DNA of 64,000 nt from contig NZ_QPIJ01000008.1 of the NCBI RefSeq assembly GCF_003336665.1, forward strand, positions 8,798 to 72,797. The letters are read 5' to 3'. A program made the position numbers and the translations under genes. Positions 19,834-27,458 of this stretch are shown here, piece by piece; positions within the stretch are counted from its first letter, which is position 1; the number at the start of each line of letters is the position of its first letter. This stretch comes from Vreelandella rituensis. GTDB taxonomy: Bacteria > Pseudomonadota > Gammaproteobacteria > Pseudomonadales > Halomonadaceae. The notes beneath the pieces were generated by a model. The model saw nothing but the letters and a program-made list of their open reading frames with translations, did no database searches and was not told where the DNA came from.

Positions 19834-20957
19834 AGAAACTGGTGCTGGTCGGGGCGGGACACGCCCATGCCTTCGTGTTGGAAGCTTTCGCCGAACGCCC
19901 GGATGCGGGCATTGAGCTGACGCTGATCAGTGATCGCCCCAAGGCCGCCTATTCCGGTTGTGTACCCGCCTGGCTGGCCGGGGAATGCCCCCTGGAAGAA
20001 GCGCAGATCGATATCGCCACTTTATGCGAGCGGGCCGGTGCCCGCTTGATTGTGGAGCCCGCGGTGGCGGTCGACGGTGCAAACCGCCATGTAATATTGG
20101 CTGGGGGTGAGAAAATCAATTTTGATATCGCCTCTCTCAATGTCGGCTCGACCCTTGAGAGACCAGCGCAGCAAAGCGATTCCCCGCCGTACCTTCTGGC
20201 CATGCGCCCCTTGAATGAGCTTCAACGGCGCTGGCAAGACTTGCTGGAAACAGTACAGGCTTGGCCGGGTGGGACCGAGCGCCGCGTGCTTGGGGTGGGC
20301 GGCGGTGCGGCGGGATGCGAAACCCTGATGAGCGTCCTGGCGCAGCTCAGGTCGCAACGCCCGGATATCACTTGGCGCGGCACCTTGATGAGTGCGGGAA
20401 AGCAGCCATTGCCCGGCGCCGGCCACTTGCCGCGCGCTCTGATAAAGCGCGCACTCAAGCAAGCGGACGTGACCTGGCAAGGAAACTCTCGGGGAAAAGC
20501 ACTCGTTGAAGGCGCGGTGCGCGACCACCAAGGTCGGCAGCATCCAGCGGATATCGTGCTCTGGGCCACCGGTGCGGTCGGCCATCGCTGGCTTGCCGCA
20601 AGCGACTTACCGCTGGATAAAAACGGCTTCATCAAGGTAGAAAACACCCTGGCAGTAAGCGGCATGCCTCGGCTGTTTGCCGCTGGGGACTGCACGGCCT
20701 TCGACCCGCCGTTGCCCAATGCCGGTGTCTATGCGGTACGTATGGGGCCACCCTTGGCTGAAAACCTGCGCCGCGCCTGTCACGGCCAGGCACTCAAGCC
20801 CTGGCAGCCACCCAGGCGCGTACTCGCCTTGATCGGTACCGGTGATGGCCGAGCGATTGCCAGCCGCGGCAGTATCGGATTTTCCGGGCGCTGGGTGTGG
20901 CGCTGGAAAAAACGTATCGATGCGCGTTTTATCGCCCGCTTCAACCGGCCTTTCTGA
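19830..20957 (+). CDS. FAD/NAD(P) oxidoreductase of the SelD-N-terminal type (TIGR03169-like)
   Basis: A 375-residue flavoprotein. The N-terminus VKKLVLVGAGHAHAFVLEAF and the patch YSGCVPAWLAG match the oxidoreductase domain that in some bacteria is fused in front of selenide-water dikinase (SelD). Here it stands alone; no SelD domain follows. It has a second nucleotide fold LGVGGGAAGCE and an FAD-binding end MPRLFAAGDCTAF. GTG at 19830 overlaps the stop of the fusion reductase, and the 3' end overlaps the convergent META gene by 17 bases. The electron acceptor is unknown. Confidence 0.83.
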   Translation: MKKLVLVGAGHAHAFVLEAFAERPDAGIELTLISDRPKAAYSGCVPAWLAGECPLEEAQIDIATLCERAGARLIVEPAVAVDGANRHVILAGGEKINFDIASLNVGSTLERPAQQSDSPPYLLAMRPLNELQRRWQDLLETVQAWPGGTERRVLGVGGGAAGCETLMSVLAQLRSQRPDITWRGTLMSAGKQPLPGAGHLPRALIKRALKQADVTWQGNSRGKALVEGAVRDHQGRQHPADIVLWATGAVGHRWLAASDLPLDKNGFIKVENTLAVSGMPRLFAAGDCTAFDPPLPNAGVYAVRMGPPLAENLRRACHGQALKPWQPPRRVLALIGTGDGRAIASRGSIGFSGRWVWRWKKRIDARFIARFNRPF

Positions 20958-21399
20958 AGCCGCCCAGCACCCGGCTGTCGGGGCCGAAGAACACCAAGCG
21001 GTCATGGTCGATCAGGTAGCGATAGGCGGTTTCCAGCATATCGGTGACTCGCTGTGCATCTTCCAGCTGTGGGCAGGCCATACGCGTGGTGGCCAATTTG
21101 CTCACTCCGATACGCTGGTTGTCGCCCAATGCCACCTCTCCGCTGAAGCTGTTACAGCCATCGTGGCCACTCAGCTTGCCATTGGCCTCGATACGAAAAT
21201 ACGGCGTTTCCGGCATGGAAAGCCGCTCATTCGTGCCTACCAGGAGCAGATTCCAGCGCTGCTCCACCACCGGGCCGGAAAGCCCTTGCGATGACGGCTC
21301 ATCCAGATGCTCGGTATCCGGGGTACTGCTGCAACCCACAAGCCCCAGCGTCACCGCCGCCAGGACTGCCAGCGGGGCGATACGGTATACGCTTTTCAT
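20941..21399 (-). CDS. META-domain lipoprotein (HslJ-like)
   Basis: This 152-residue protein starts with a lipoprotein signal ending LGLVGC (lipobox Cys at about 23). The META/HslJ features follow: W-N-L near residue 50, FRIEANGKLSGHDGCNSFSG, and TRMACPQLEDAQRV. Such proteins are envelope-stress associated and of uncertain mechanism. The start ATG at 21399 is chosen because it begins the signal peptide. Confidence 0.85.
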   Translation of the reverse strand: MKSVYRIAPLAVLAAVTLGLVGCSSTPDTEHLDEPSSQGLSGPVVEQRWNLLLVGTNERLSMPETPYFRIEANGKLSGHDGCNSFSGEVALGDNQRIGVSKLATTRMACPQLEDAQRVTDMLETAYRYLIDHDRLVFFGPDSRVLGGFRKAG

Positions 21400-21431
21400 T
21401 ATCGATATCTCACTTAACAAGTGCCGGCCTG

Positions 21432-21872
21432 TTACCAGGTGCCGGTCTTTTCCATGGACACCCAAGGCTCCCGGGGAGCAAGGGCATCGCCTTTTTGCAG
21501 CAGCTCGATGGAGATGCCATCGGGGCTTTTGACGAACGCCATATGCCCATCATGCGGCGGGCGATTGATGGTCACGCCGTTATCCTGCAGGTGCTGACAT
21601 AAGGCGTAAATATCCTCGACACGGTAGGCCAGGTGACCGAAATTGCGCCCACCCGTATAGCTTTCCGGATCCCAGTTATAGGTCAGTTCGATCTCGGGAG
21701 CTTGATGCTCATCGGAGCTGGCTTGATCGTCGGGGGCCGCCAGAAACACCAGCGTGAAACGGCCTTTTTCGCTTTCCTTGCGGCGCACTTCCTTGAGACC
21801 CAGCAGATCGCAGTAAAAATGCAGCGAGGCGTCCAGGTCACTGACACGCAGCATGCTATGCAGGTATTGCAC
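21432..21872 (-). CDS. gloA: Lactoylglutathione lyase (glyoxalase I)
   Basis: A 146-residue vicinal-oxygen-chelate protein with the glyoxalase I layout: [41 protein letters not shown] and [15 protein letters not shown]. It isomerises the methylglyoxal-glutathione adduct to lactoylglutathione using a bound metal. The metal ligands are likely the His at 5, Glu in IELTYNW, His in GHLAY and Glu in IELLQ. The GTG start at 21872 has GGAGG seven bases upstream. The DUF411 gene lies just before it in the same direction and may share its transcript. Confidence 0.93.
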   Translation of the reverse strand: MQYLHSMLRVSDLDASLHFYCDLLGLKEVRRKESEKGRFTLVFLAAPDDQASSDEHQAPEIELTYNWDPESYTGGRNFGHLAYRVEDIYALCQHLQDNGVTINRPPHDGHMAFVKSPDGISIELLQKGDALAPREPWVSMEKTGTW

Positions 21873-21887
21873 GATCGACCTCCTTGT

Positions 21888-22349
21888 TCAGTGGATATAT
21901 TCGCGGAAGATTTCCGGGGTCCGGTCATCGCGGGTAAAGCTCAGCACCGCATAGTCATCCACACGGCCGGTTTCCATACCCGGGGTGCCGTGCGGCATAC
22001 CCGGCACGCTCAGCCCGGCGATATCCGGACGCTGTTCCAGCAGTTGCTTGATATCCGCTGCCGGCACATGGCCTTCGATCACATAGCCTTCGACCATGGC
22101 GGTGTGACAGGAGGCTAATTCCGGGGCGACGCCCTGTTCGATCTTGATCGAGCGCATATCGGGCTGCTTGTGATGCGCCACTTCGAAGCCATTGTCTTGC
22201 AAATGTTCCACCCAGGCACCGCAGCAGCCACAACTGGGGTCGCTGTGCACTTCGATGACAGGGTCGTCGGCAAAGGCCGATGAAGCCCCCGCGAACACCG
22301 TCAGCAGACAAGCACCGGACACCAGCTTGTTTATACGAGAACGTGACAT
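21888..22349 (-). CDS. Periplasmic DUF411 metal-binding protein
   Basis: A 153-residue exported protein with a signal peptide to about residue 27 (SSAFA before DDP). The mature part has DPSCGCCGAWVEHL (a CxCC-type metal site), LASCHTAMVEGYVIEGHVPA and a Met/His-rich loop VPGMPHGTPGMETG, all diagnostic of DUF411. The family is often linked to copper or other metal handling in the periplasm. The gap to gloA downstream is 15 bases. Confidence 0.9.
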   Translation of the reverse strand: MSRSRINKLVSGACLLTVFAGASSAFADDPVIEVHSDPSCGCCGAWVEHLQDNGFEVAHHKQPDMRSIKIEQGVAPELASCHTAMVEGYVIEGHVPAADIKQLLEQRPDIAGLSVPGMPHGTPGMETGRVDDYAVLSFTRDDRTPEIFREYIH

Positions 22350-22426
22350 GGCGACGACCTCTTGAATAAAACGGTATAGTTAAATGATTCCCCCATCTTA
22401 GCTGTGATTGCTGACAGGAGAAAGCC

Positions 22427-23494
22427 GTGGATACCTTGACTCAGGCGGCGCTCGGGGCCGCCGTCGGCGGTACCTTGCTGGGTAAGCGTCTGGGACGCAA
22501 GGCAGTCGTGATCGGTGCATTGCTGGGTACCCTTCCCGACCTGGATGTCGTGCTGGATTACGGCGATGCCGTGAGCAACATGACCGAGCATCGTGGCTTC
22601 TCCCATTCGCTGTGGGTCCTCATCCTGCTGGGCACGCTTCTGGCACTGCTTGCCGCACGTTTCGCCCTAGCCCGCGATATCTCACTGGCGCGCTGGTGGT
22701 GGTTTTTTATCCTGGCGCTCGTCACCCATCCGCTGCTCGACGCTTTGACCACCTACGGCACCCAATTGTTCTGGCCTTCGGCCACACCCCCGGAGGCCTG
22801 GCCGATCGTTTTCATCATCGACCCTCTTTACAGCCTTCCGCTTCTGATCGGGATCGGTGTGGCGCTGGTCGGCCATCGGGTGCAGCGCGCCTGCGCCTGG
22901 GGGCTGGCTATCTCCTGCCTGTATCTGCTGCTGGCGGCAGGCGCAAAGCAATGGGTGGAATACCGCCTGGCGCCGGTATTGGCTGAGCATGGGCTACAGC
23001 AAGCACCCCGCCTGGTTCAACCCACGCCCTTCAATATCCTGTTGTGGCGAGTCACGATCATTGCCCAGGATGAGCATTATGAAAGCCTGATCAGCGTGTT
23101 CGATGGCGACCATCAGCCGTATCTGGCGCGCTTTCATCGCGGCGCCCACCTTGAGCCGCTCGCCCTGGAAACGCGGCATGGGCAACGTCTCGACTGGTTT
23201 GCTGGACCTTTCCTGCGCTACGACACGGAGCGGGTCGATGAGCAAACCACTTTGCTGGCCACGGATATTCGCCTGGGCTTTCCCGGCTTCCATCCGTTCA
23301 GCTTCACCTTAGCGAGACGTGATGAGAGGCGCTGGCAGGCACTGGAATCACCCCGATTGGTGGACACATCACGCGACTTGCAACTGGAGGTCTTGGTGCG
23401 CCTCGCCAACCGTGCCCTTGGCCGACCAGAAGCGCTGTGTCCGGGCGATTTTGTCGCGCCCCGTTGGCATATCGAGCCTACGGCTGATTGTTGA
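22427..23494 (+). CDS. YdjM-like inner-membrane metal-dependent hydrolase
   Basis: A 355-residue protein of the LexA-regulated YdjM family (DUF457). The N-terminus MDTLTQAALGAAVGG, then LGTLPDLDVVLDYGD and HRGFSHSLW, carries the family Asp/His metal ligands, followed by THPLLDALTTYGTQLFWP. Four or so membrane helices fill residues 60-180 and a soluble domain follows. The GTG start at 22427 follows AGGAGA. The last codons run into a 7-bp tandem repeat that also supplies the stop TGA. Activity is unproved. Confidence 0.85.
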   Translation: MDTLTQAALGAAVGGTLLGKRLGRKAVVIGALLGTLPDLDVVLDYGDAVSNMTEHRGFSHSLWVLILLGTLLALLAARFALARDISLARWWWFFILALVTHPLLDALTTYGTQLFWPSATPPEAWPIVFIIDPLYSLPLLIGIGVALVGHRVQRACAWGLAISCLYLLLAAGAKQWVEYRLAPVLAEHGLQQAPRLVQPTPFNILLWRVTIIAQDEHYESLISVFDGDHQPYLARFHRGAHLEPLALETRHGQRLDWFAGPFLRYDTERVDEQTTLLATDIRLGFPGFHPFSFTLARRDERRWQALESPRLVDTSRDLQLEVLVRLANRALGRPEALCPGDFVAPRWHIEPTADC

Positions 23495-23543
23495 TTGTTG
23501 ATTGTTGATTGTTGATTGTTGATTGTTGATTGTTGATTGTTGA
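23485..23543. repeat. Heptanucleotide tandem repeat (TGATTGT)8
   Basis: Eight perfect copies of TGATTGT run from 23485 to 23540, followed by TGA. The first copy supplies the last sense codons of the YdjM-like gene, and the TGA of the second copy is its stop. A stop is reached in copy two however many copies follow, so length change should not alter the protein. Its A/T-rich composition stands out from the GC-rich neighbourhood. Confidence 0.95.
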
Positions 23544-23553
23544 CCAGACATGC

Positions 23554-23577
23554 AAAACCCCGCATTTGCGGGGTTTT
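23554..23577. terminator. Bidirectional terminator between the YdjM-like gene and sodB
   Basis: AAAACCCCGC (23554-23563), loop ATTT, GCGGGGTTTT (23568-23577) is a perfect 10-bp stem with A and T runs on both sides. It serves convergent genes on each strand. Confidence 0.88.
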
Positions 23578-23633
23578 CACGGCTTGGTGCAATGGTTTCA
23601 AACCGTGTTGGGTTACCCAGCTTGCGTTACGTC

Positions 23634-24212
23634 TCAGGCAAAGTTCTGAGCGACGAAGTCCCAGTTGAGCACGTTCCAGACGTTTTCCAGGTACTTGGGG
23701 CGTGCATTACGGTAATCGATGTAATAAGCGTGCTCCCACACATCGATGGTCATGATCGGCGTCTGGCCATGAGCAATGGGGGTGTCGGCGTTGCTGGTGT
23801 TGACGATATCGACACCGCCATCGGCGGTCTTGATCAGCCAGGTCCAACCGGAACCGAAGTTACCCGCTGCATTGGCGTTGAAGGTCTTCTTGAATTCCTC
23901 GAAGGAGCCGAACTTGGCATTGATGGCATCGGCCAGAGCGCCGGTCGGCTCACCGCCGCCGTTGGGCGACAGGCAATGCCAATAGAAAGTGTGGTTCCAC
24001 ACCTGGGCCGCCTGGTTGAACAGGCCACCTGAGGAGGCGTTGATGATCTCTTCCAGAGACTTCTTGGCGTCGTCGGTGCCTTCGGTTAACTCATTGAGTT
24101 TGTTGACATAAGTCTGGTGGTGTTTGCCATAATGATACTCGAGCGTCTCGGCGGAGATATGCGGTTCGAGGGCATTTTTTTCATACGGCAGGGCAGGCAA
24201 TTCAAACGCCAT
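23634..24212 (-). CDS. sodB: Iron superoxide dismutase
   Basis: A 192-residue protein matching the Fe-SOD length. It dismutates superoxide in the cytoplasm. The first metal ligand is H27 in [10 protein letters not shown]; the second is the His in [11 protein letters not shown]; the last two lie in [13 protein letters not shown]. The block [11 protein letters not shown] and GSGWTWLI are typical, and the AAGNFGSGW context and length favour iron rather than manganese. It ends at a strong bidirectional terminator. Confidence 0.95.
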   Translation of the reverse strand: MAFELPALPYEKNALEPHISAETLEYHYGKHHQTYVNKLNELTEGTDDAKKSLEEIINASSGGLFNQAAQVWNHTFYWHCLSPNGGGEPTGALADAINAKFGSFEEFKKTFNANAAGNFGSGWTWLIKTADGGVDIVNTSNADTPIAHGQTPIMTIDVWEHAYYIDYRNARPKYLENVWNVLNWDFVAQNFA

Positions 24213-24367
24213 GGGTGAAGCTCCTTATAGGGATTTTTTCATTTACTATCTTGCCCCCCATCTCACTTGAATCTCGGAAGTGGATGGGGCAAGCGTCACG
24301 GCTTGACGCGCCACTCAACCTAACGACTTTGAGCCTTTCGCGCAAGTCCCTGCCCATGCAAGAAAAA

Positions 24368-25120
24368 CTAGCTACCGGGGGTAATACCCTGGCCGCAGCC
24401 ACTATATTGCGTGCCTTCGAAGGTGAGCGTTACCCTGGTGGGAAAAGGTTTTCCACTCATGTCATCAAAGCAGGCACCGGCTTCCAGGCGTAGACGAAAC
24501 GGCTGGTCAGGCCGGGTACTTTCCAGGACCACCCGTCCGTTTTCGTTGTCCATAACGCTAACGCGATAGGCACGGGTTTCCTCGCGAGTCGCGTAATCCA
24601 GCACCAATGAGAGGGTCGGTGTGTCATGCGCCAGGTCCACCGACCAACCCGGCTCGTTGCCTTGCCCACGAAACATCACCCCAGGATGATCGCTACGCGT
24701 AAAGACGTCGCGCTGCTCGGCCAAGCGACATTGCAGTTGGCCACGCGGGGTTTCCACCTGCGCCTGCTCGCCACGATTCCAGAAACTGATATCGCCTGCC
24801 TGGTAGCGTGCGCCACTGGCCACCACAGCCGCCGGCAGTTGCCAGGCACCGTGCAGCGACCATAACCGAAGCTCGCCATTGCCTGTGGTGGCGGTGACTA
24901 AATGCTGATTGGCCGGCTGACAATGCCAGGCGGAAAATTGCTCAGCACCACCGGCAAAAAAAGACGAGGGCAACAAAGGCGCGGTATTGAAGGCGGCACT
25001 GGCCGAGGTGGAGGCTGTACCAGCCGGCACAGGGTCTGTACTCGCCGCCGGGGCGACACAGCCACTCAGTAACACGAACAAGGCAGCGGGCAAGCACGCG
25101 GAAAAGTAGGCAGTAGGCAA
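24368..25120 (-). CDS. Lipoprotein with MliC-like and COG3650-like domains
   Basis: The protein begins with a lipoprotein signal ending LLSGC. One region, from about AWHCQPANQ to QLQCRLAEQ, has the paired-Cys W-C...C pattern of MliC/PliC lysozyme inhibitors. The C-terminal half begins FRGQGNEPGWSVDL and ends TQYSGCGQG, like COG3650 periplasmic proteins. Start choice: TTG at 25120 has GAGGAG exactly eight bases upstream and begins right at the signal, giving 250 residues; a TTG at 25147 would add nine. Role is uncertain; protection against lysozyme is possible. Confidence 0.75.
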   Translation of the reverse strand: MPTAYFSACLPAALFVLLSGCVAPAASTDPVPAGTASTSASAAFNTAPLLPSSFFAGGAEQFSAWHCQPANQHLVTATTGNGELRLWSLHGAWQLPAAVVASGARYQAGDISFWNRGEQAQVETPRGQLQCRLAEQRDVFTRSDHPGVMFRGQGNEPGWSVDLAHDTPTLSLVLDYATREETRAYRVSVMDNENGRVVLESTRPDQPFRLRLEAGACFDDMSGKPFPTRVTLTFEGTQYSGCGQGITPGS

Positions 25121-25189
25121 AATCAATACTCCTCGTCTGGGCGACAAAACAGTCTAAGCGACAAAACAGCCGGGGCTACAAGACGGAAC

Positions 25190-25720
25190 TCAACCACGCT
25201 TGAAGGCTTGGAGATCCAACGGATCAAAGCCGTCGACCTTATCGGGAAGGCCTTTCTCTTCACGTTTCAGACGTACCTGCATCTTTTCGGCAAGACGCTC
25301 GGAGTCATCATCCGGCGTACGGCCATTGAGTTCGGCCAGCTGCGCCATGCCTTGATGATAAAAAGTCAGTAGATCCAGCGCGGTGGTGTTGCCTTCTTCG
25401 ACGGCCTTGCGCAAACCCGGCAGGTAGCCGCTGATCTGGCCTAGATGATGTTTAAGCTGCCAAACGTAGCGTACTTCCTTCATCCATGGCCGGTCCTTCA
25501 ACACGGCGAACGTTGCGCTGGTGGCAAGCAGCCCCAGAAATACCCCTAGCGCGTTGAGCCACAGGCTGCTACCGAAGGAAACCACCAATAATTGGGAAAA
25601 TACCAAACCCAGCACGATCAGCTGCCCGGCCATCGCCAAGCTGATCAAGCGTCCCTTGCGCCGGTAGGTTTCCGGGTCATGCTCTTCCAAATAAAACGCC
25701 ATACGGAGTCTCTCTGCCAT
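25190..25720 (-). CDS. DUF3087 membrane protein
   Basis: A 176-residue protein with two membrane helices (about 28-48 and 52-72) and a charged C-terminal tail. YLEEHDPETYRRKGR at the start and KDRPWMKEVRYVWQLKHHLGQI after the helices match the DUF3087 family, whose function is unknown. GAGGG lies before the ATG at 25720; an ATG at 25702 is also possible. Confidence 0.8.
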   Translation of the reverse strand: MAERLRMAFYLEEHDPETYRRKGRLISLAMAGQLIVLGLVFSQLLVVSFGSSLWLNALGVFLGLLATSATFAVLKDRPWMKEVRYVWQLKHHLGQISGYLPGLRKAVEEGNTTALDLLTFYHQGMAQLAELNGRTPDDDSERLAEKMQVRLKREEKGLPDKVDGFDPLDLQAFKRG

Positions 25721-25797
25721 ATCAAAAGTCCCTCATGATACGGCGCGGGTGGTACTAAACAAAGCACACCGAGACGTGCATTGCTCACCAACGATGT

Positions 25798-26871
25798 TCA
25801 GCCCAGCCGTTCGGCGGCTTGTTTCAGCAGGCGTTCGGTGGTTTCCCAGCCCAGGCAGGCATCGGTCACCGAAACGCCATAACGCATGGCACCCGGCTTG
25901 AGCGGTTGCTTGCCTTCATGCAAATGGCTTTCCAGCATCAAGGCGGCGACATGCGGATTGCCCGCCTGACGCTGGGCCAGTACATCCAGCATGACCTCCA
26001 CCTGACGGCGATGATCCTTGCGCGCATTGGCATGGCTGCAATCCACCATCAGGCGCGGGTTGAGTCCGGCCTTGAGCAGCGCTCGCGTGGCAGCCGCCAC
26101 ATGGTCGCTCTGGTAGTTGGGTTCACCGTGGCCGCCGCGCAGCACCAGATGCGTATGCGGATTGCCCGCGCTTTGCTGAACCGTCGGACGTCCATTGGCC
26201 TCCATGGCGAAACGCTGATGAGGATGTTTTGCTGCCATCATCGCATCAAGCGCCACTTGCACATCGCCACTGGTGGCATTCTTGAAGCCCACCGCTGCCG
26301 GCAAATCGCTTGCCAGTTCACGATGCAACTGAGATTCAGTGGTGCGCGCGCCAATCGCCACCCAGCTCAACAGGTCTTCAAGGTAAGGCGCGAGCATCGG
26401 CTGAAGAAGTTCCGTGGCGACCGGCAGGCCACGTTCCGCCACGTCATGCATCAATTGACGGGAAAGCGTCAGGCCCTGCGCCATGTCACCACGTCCATCG
26501 AGATGCGGATCGTAGGCCAACCCCTTCCAACCCACAGTGGTGCGCGGTTTCTCTACGTAAACCCGCATGACCGGCAATAGCGTATCCGCCACTTCTTCGC
26601 TCAACACAGCCAGGCGGTCGGCGTATTCCCGTGCCGCCCTGGGGTCGTCGATGGAGCAAGGCCCGACCACGACCAGCAGGCGTTTATCACTGCCGTCGAG
26701 AATCGCATTGACCGCGTCGCGCTGCTGCTGGATACGTGCTTCGAGAGCCGGAGAAAGGTGGATGGATGCGCGCAGCTGGGCGGGCGTAGGCAAGTAATTC
26801 ACCGAGGCCGGGGTATCCCTGGACAAGAGCGTTTCGGTGACGGCAAGAGCTTGGCTTGCTGGGGCGTTCAT
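25798..26871 (-). CDS. aroG: Class I 3-deoxy-7-phosphoheptulonate (DAHP) synthase
   Basis: First enzyme of the shikimate pathway, condensing phosphoenolpyruvate with erythrose 4-phosphate. The product has 357 residues. Visible motifs are VVGPCSIDDPRAAREYA, YVEKPRTTVGWKGLAYDP, GARTTESQLHRELAS, VGFKNATSGD and MVDCSHANARK, all diagnostic of the class I AroF/G/H family. Which of the three E. coli paralogues it corresponds to, and so which amino acid inhibits it, cannot be told by eye; the symbol is provisional. The start at 26871 follows GGAGA. A leader peptide and a terminator hairpin lie just upstream, so expression is probably controlled by attenuation. Confidence 0.93.
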   Translation of the reverse strand: MNAPASQALAVTETLLSRDTPASVNYLPTPAQLRASIHLSPALEARIQQQRDAVNAILDGSDKRLLVVVGPCSIDDPRAAREYADRLAVLSEEVADTLLPVMRVYVEKPRTTVGWKGLAYDPHLDGRGDMAQGLTLSRQLMHDVAERGLPVATELLQPMLAPYLEDLLSWVAIGARTTESQLHRELASDLPAAVGFKNATSGDVQVALDAMMAAKHPHQRFAMEANGRPTVQQSAGNPHTHLVLRGGHGEPNYQSDHVAAATRALLKAGLNPRLMVDCSHANARKDHRRQVEVMLDVLAQRQAGNPHVAALMLESHLHEGKQPLKPGAMRYGVSVTDACLGWETTERLLKQAAERLG

Positions 26872-26890
26872 TATCAATTCTCCATGGTTA

Positions 26891-26931
26891 AAAAATAAAA
26901 AAGCCCCGGTCGGGGTTGCCGACCGGGGCTT
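26891..26931 (-). terminator. Attenuator terminator hairpin upstream of the DAHP synthase gene
   Basis: On the minus strand AAGCCCCGGTCGG pairs with CCGACCGGGGCTT (26919-26931 with 26901-26913; 5-base loop) to give a perfect 13-bp stem. It is followed in the direction of transcription by a T-rich run (26891-26900 on the plus strand reads AAAAATAAAA). It ends about 20 bases before the DAHP synthase ATG and about 50 bases after the stop of an aromatic-rich leader ORF, exactly where an attenuator terminator should sit. Confidence 0.88.
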
Positions 26932-26980
26932 TCTTGTTTTCGGCAGGCGACCCTTGGAGGGTGTGCCTGTCGACGCGACG

Positions 26981-27118
26981 CTAGGCGTCGGCCATGGGCA
27001 CACCGTGGCTAAACCAATACCAGAAATATGCCTGAGCGGACGTTTTCTTCAACACGGCACCCTTGCCGGCGAAGGCCGACATGCTAGCTGCGTTGAGAGA
27101 AAAACGTGTCGCGTTCAT
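26981..27118 (-). CDS. Aromatic-rich leader peptide controlling the DAHP synthase gene
   Basis: A 45-residue ORF begins with ATG at 27118 and stops with TAG at 26981, just before the attenuator stem. Near its C-terminus is the run YFWYWF (residues 31-36): two Tyr, two Trp and two Phe in a row. An AGGA ribosome site lies before the start. A ribosome stalled on these codons when an aromatic amino acid is short would be placed to disrupt downstream folding, letting transcription through to the DAHP synthase gene. The short ORF is easily missed by gene finders. That it controls the gene is inference from layout; the peptide itself is seen directly. Confidence 0.85.
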   Translation of the reverse strand: MNATRFSLNAASMSAFAGKGAVLKKTSAQAYFWYWFSHGVPMADA

Positions 27119-27210
27119 GGGATGTCCTGCTTTGGGTTAACCGGGATGAGCCGGGTCATATGTCATTCGATGAACCAATCCTGCCTGCCGGATTCACGGA
27201 TGGCAACCCT

Positions 27211-27339
27211 TCAGCCGGTAAATACTTGCACCCAACCAATAGTTCCCGGCAATGCCGCCATGCCGACCAATACAATCAAGCCGAGAATGATCGACGGCAA
27301 TCCTGAAGTATCCTTGAAGTTTTCGTCATGATGAGCCAT
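27211..27339 (-). CDS. Small single-pass membrane protein
   Basis: A 42-residue ORF: a polar N-terminus MAHHDENFKDTSG and then one hydrophobic helix from about residue 16 to 40 (SIILGLIVLVGMAAL). No family is recognised. The ATG at 27339 has GAAGC upstream; a longer in-frame version to 27414 lacks support. It lies between the flavin reductase gene and the aro leader. Confidence 0.55.
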   Translation of the reverse strand: MAHHDENFKDTSGLPSIILGLIVLVGMAALPGTIGWVQVFTG

Positions 27340-27458
27340 TGAAGCTTCCTTATCTATTATGTATTGCGGCCTGAGCCATGCGCCGTATCGTCGGGGGTAA
27401 AGCGACACGGTCAACAGACAAGTTTAACCAATCGAGCTGCATTCAGCGAGAACGTGGT

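Noticed and set aside
23485-23543. CRISPR-like array
   Set aside because: The units are 7 bp with no spacers; it is a simple tandem repeat.
26872-27003. N-terminal extension of the DAHP synthase across the terminator stem
   Set aside because: It would translate through the attenuator hairpin and its T-run; the ATG at 26871 has its own GGAGA and matches the family start.
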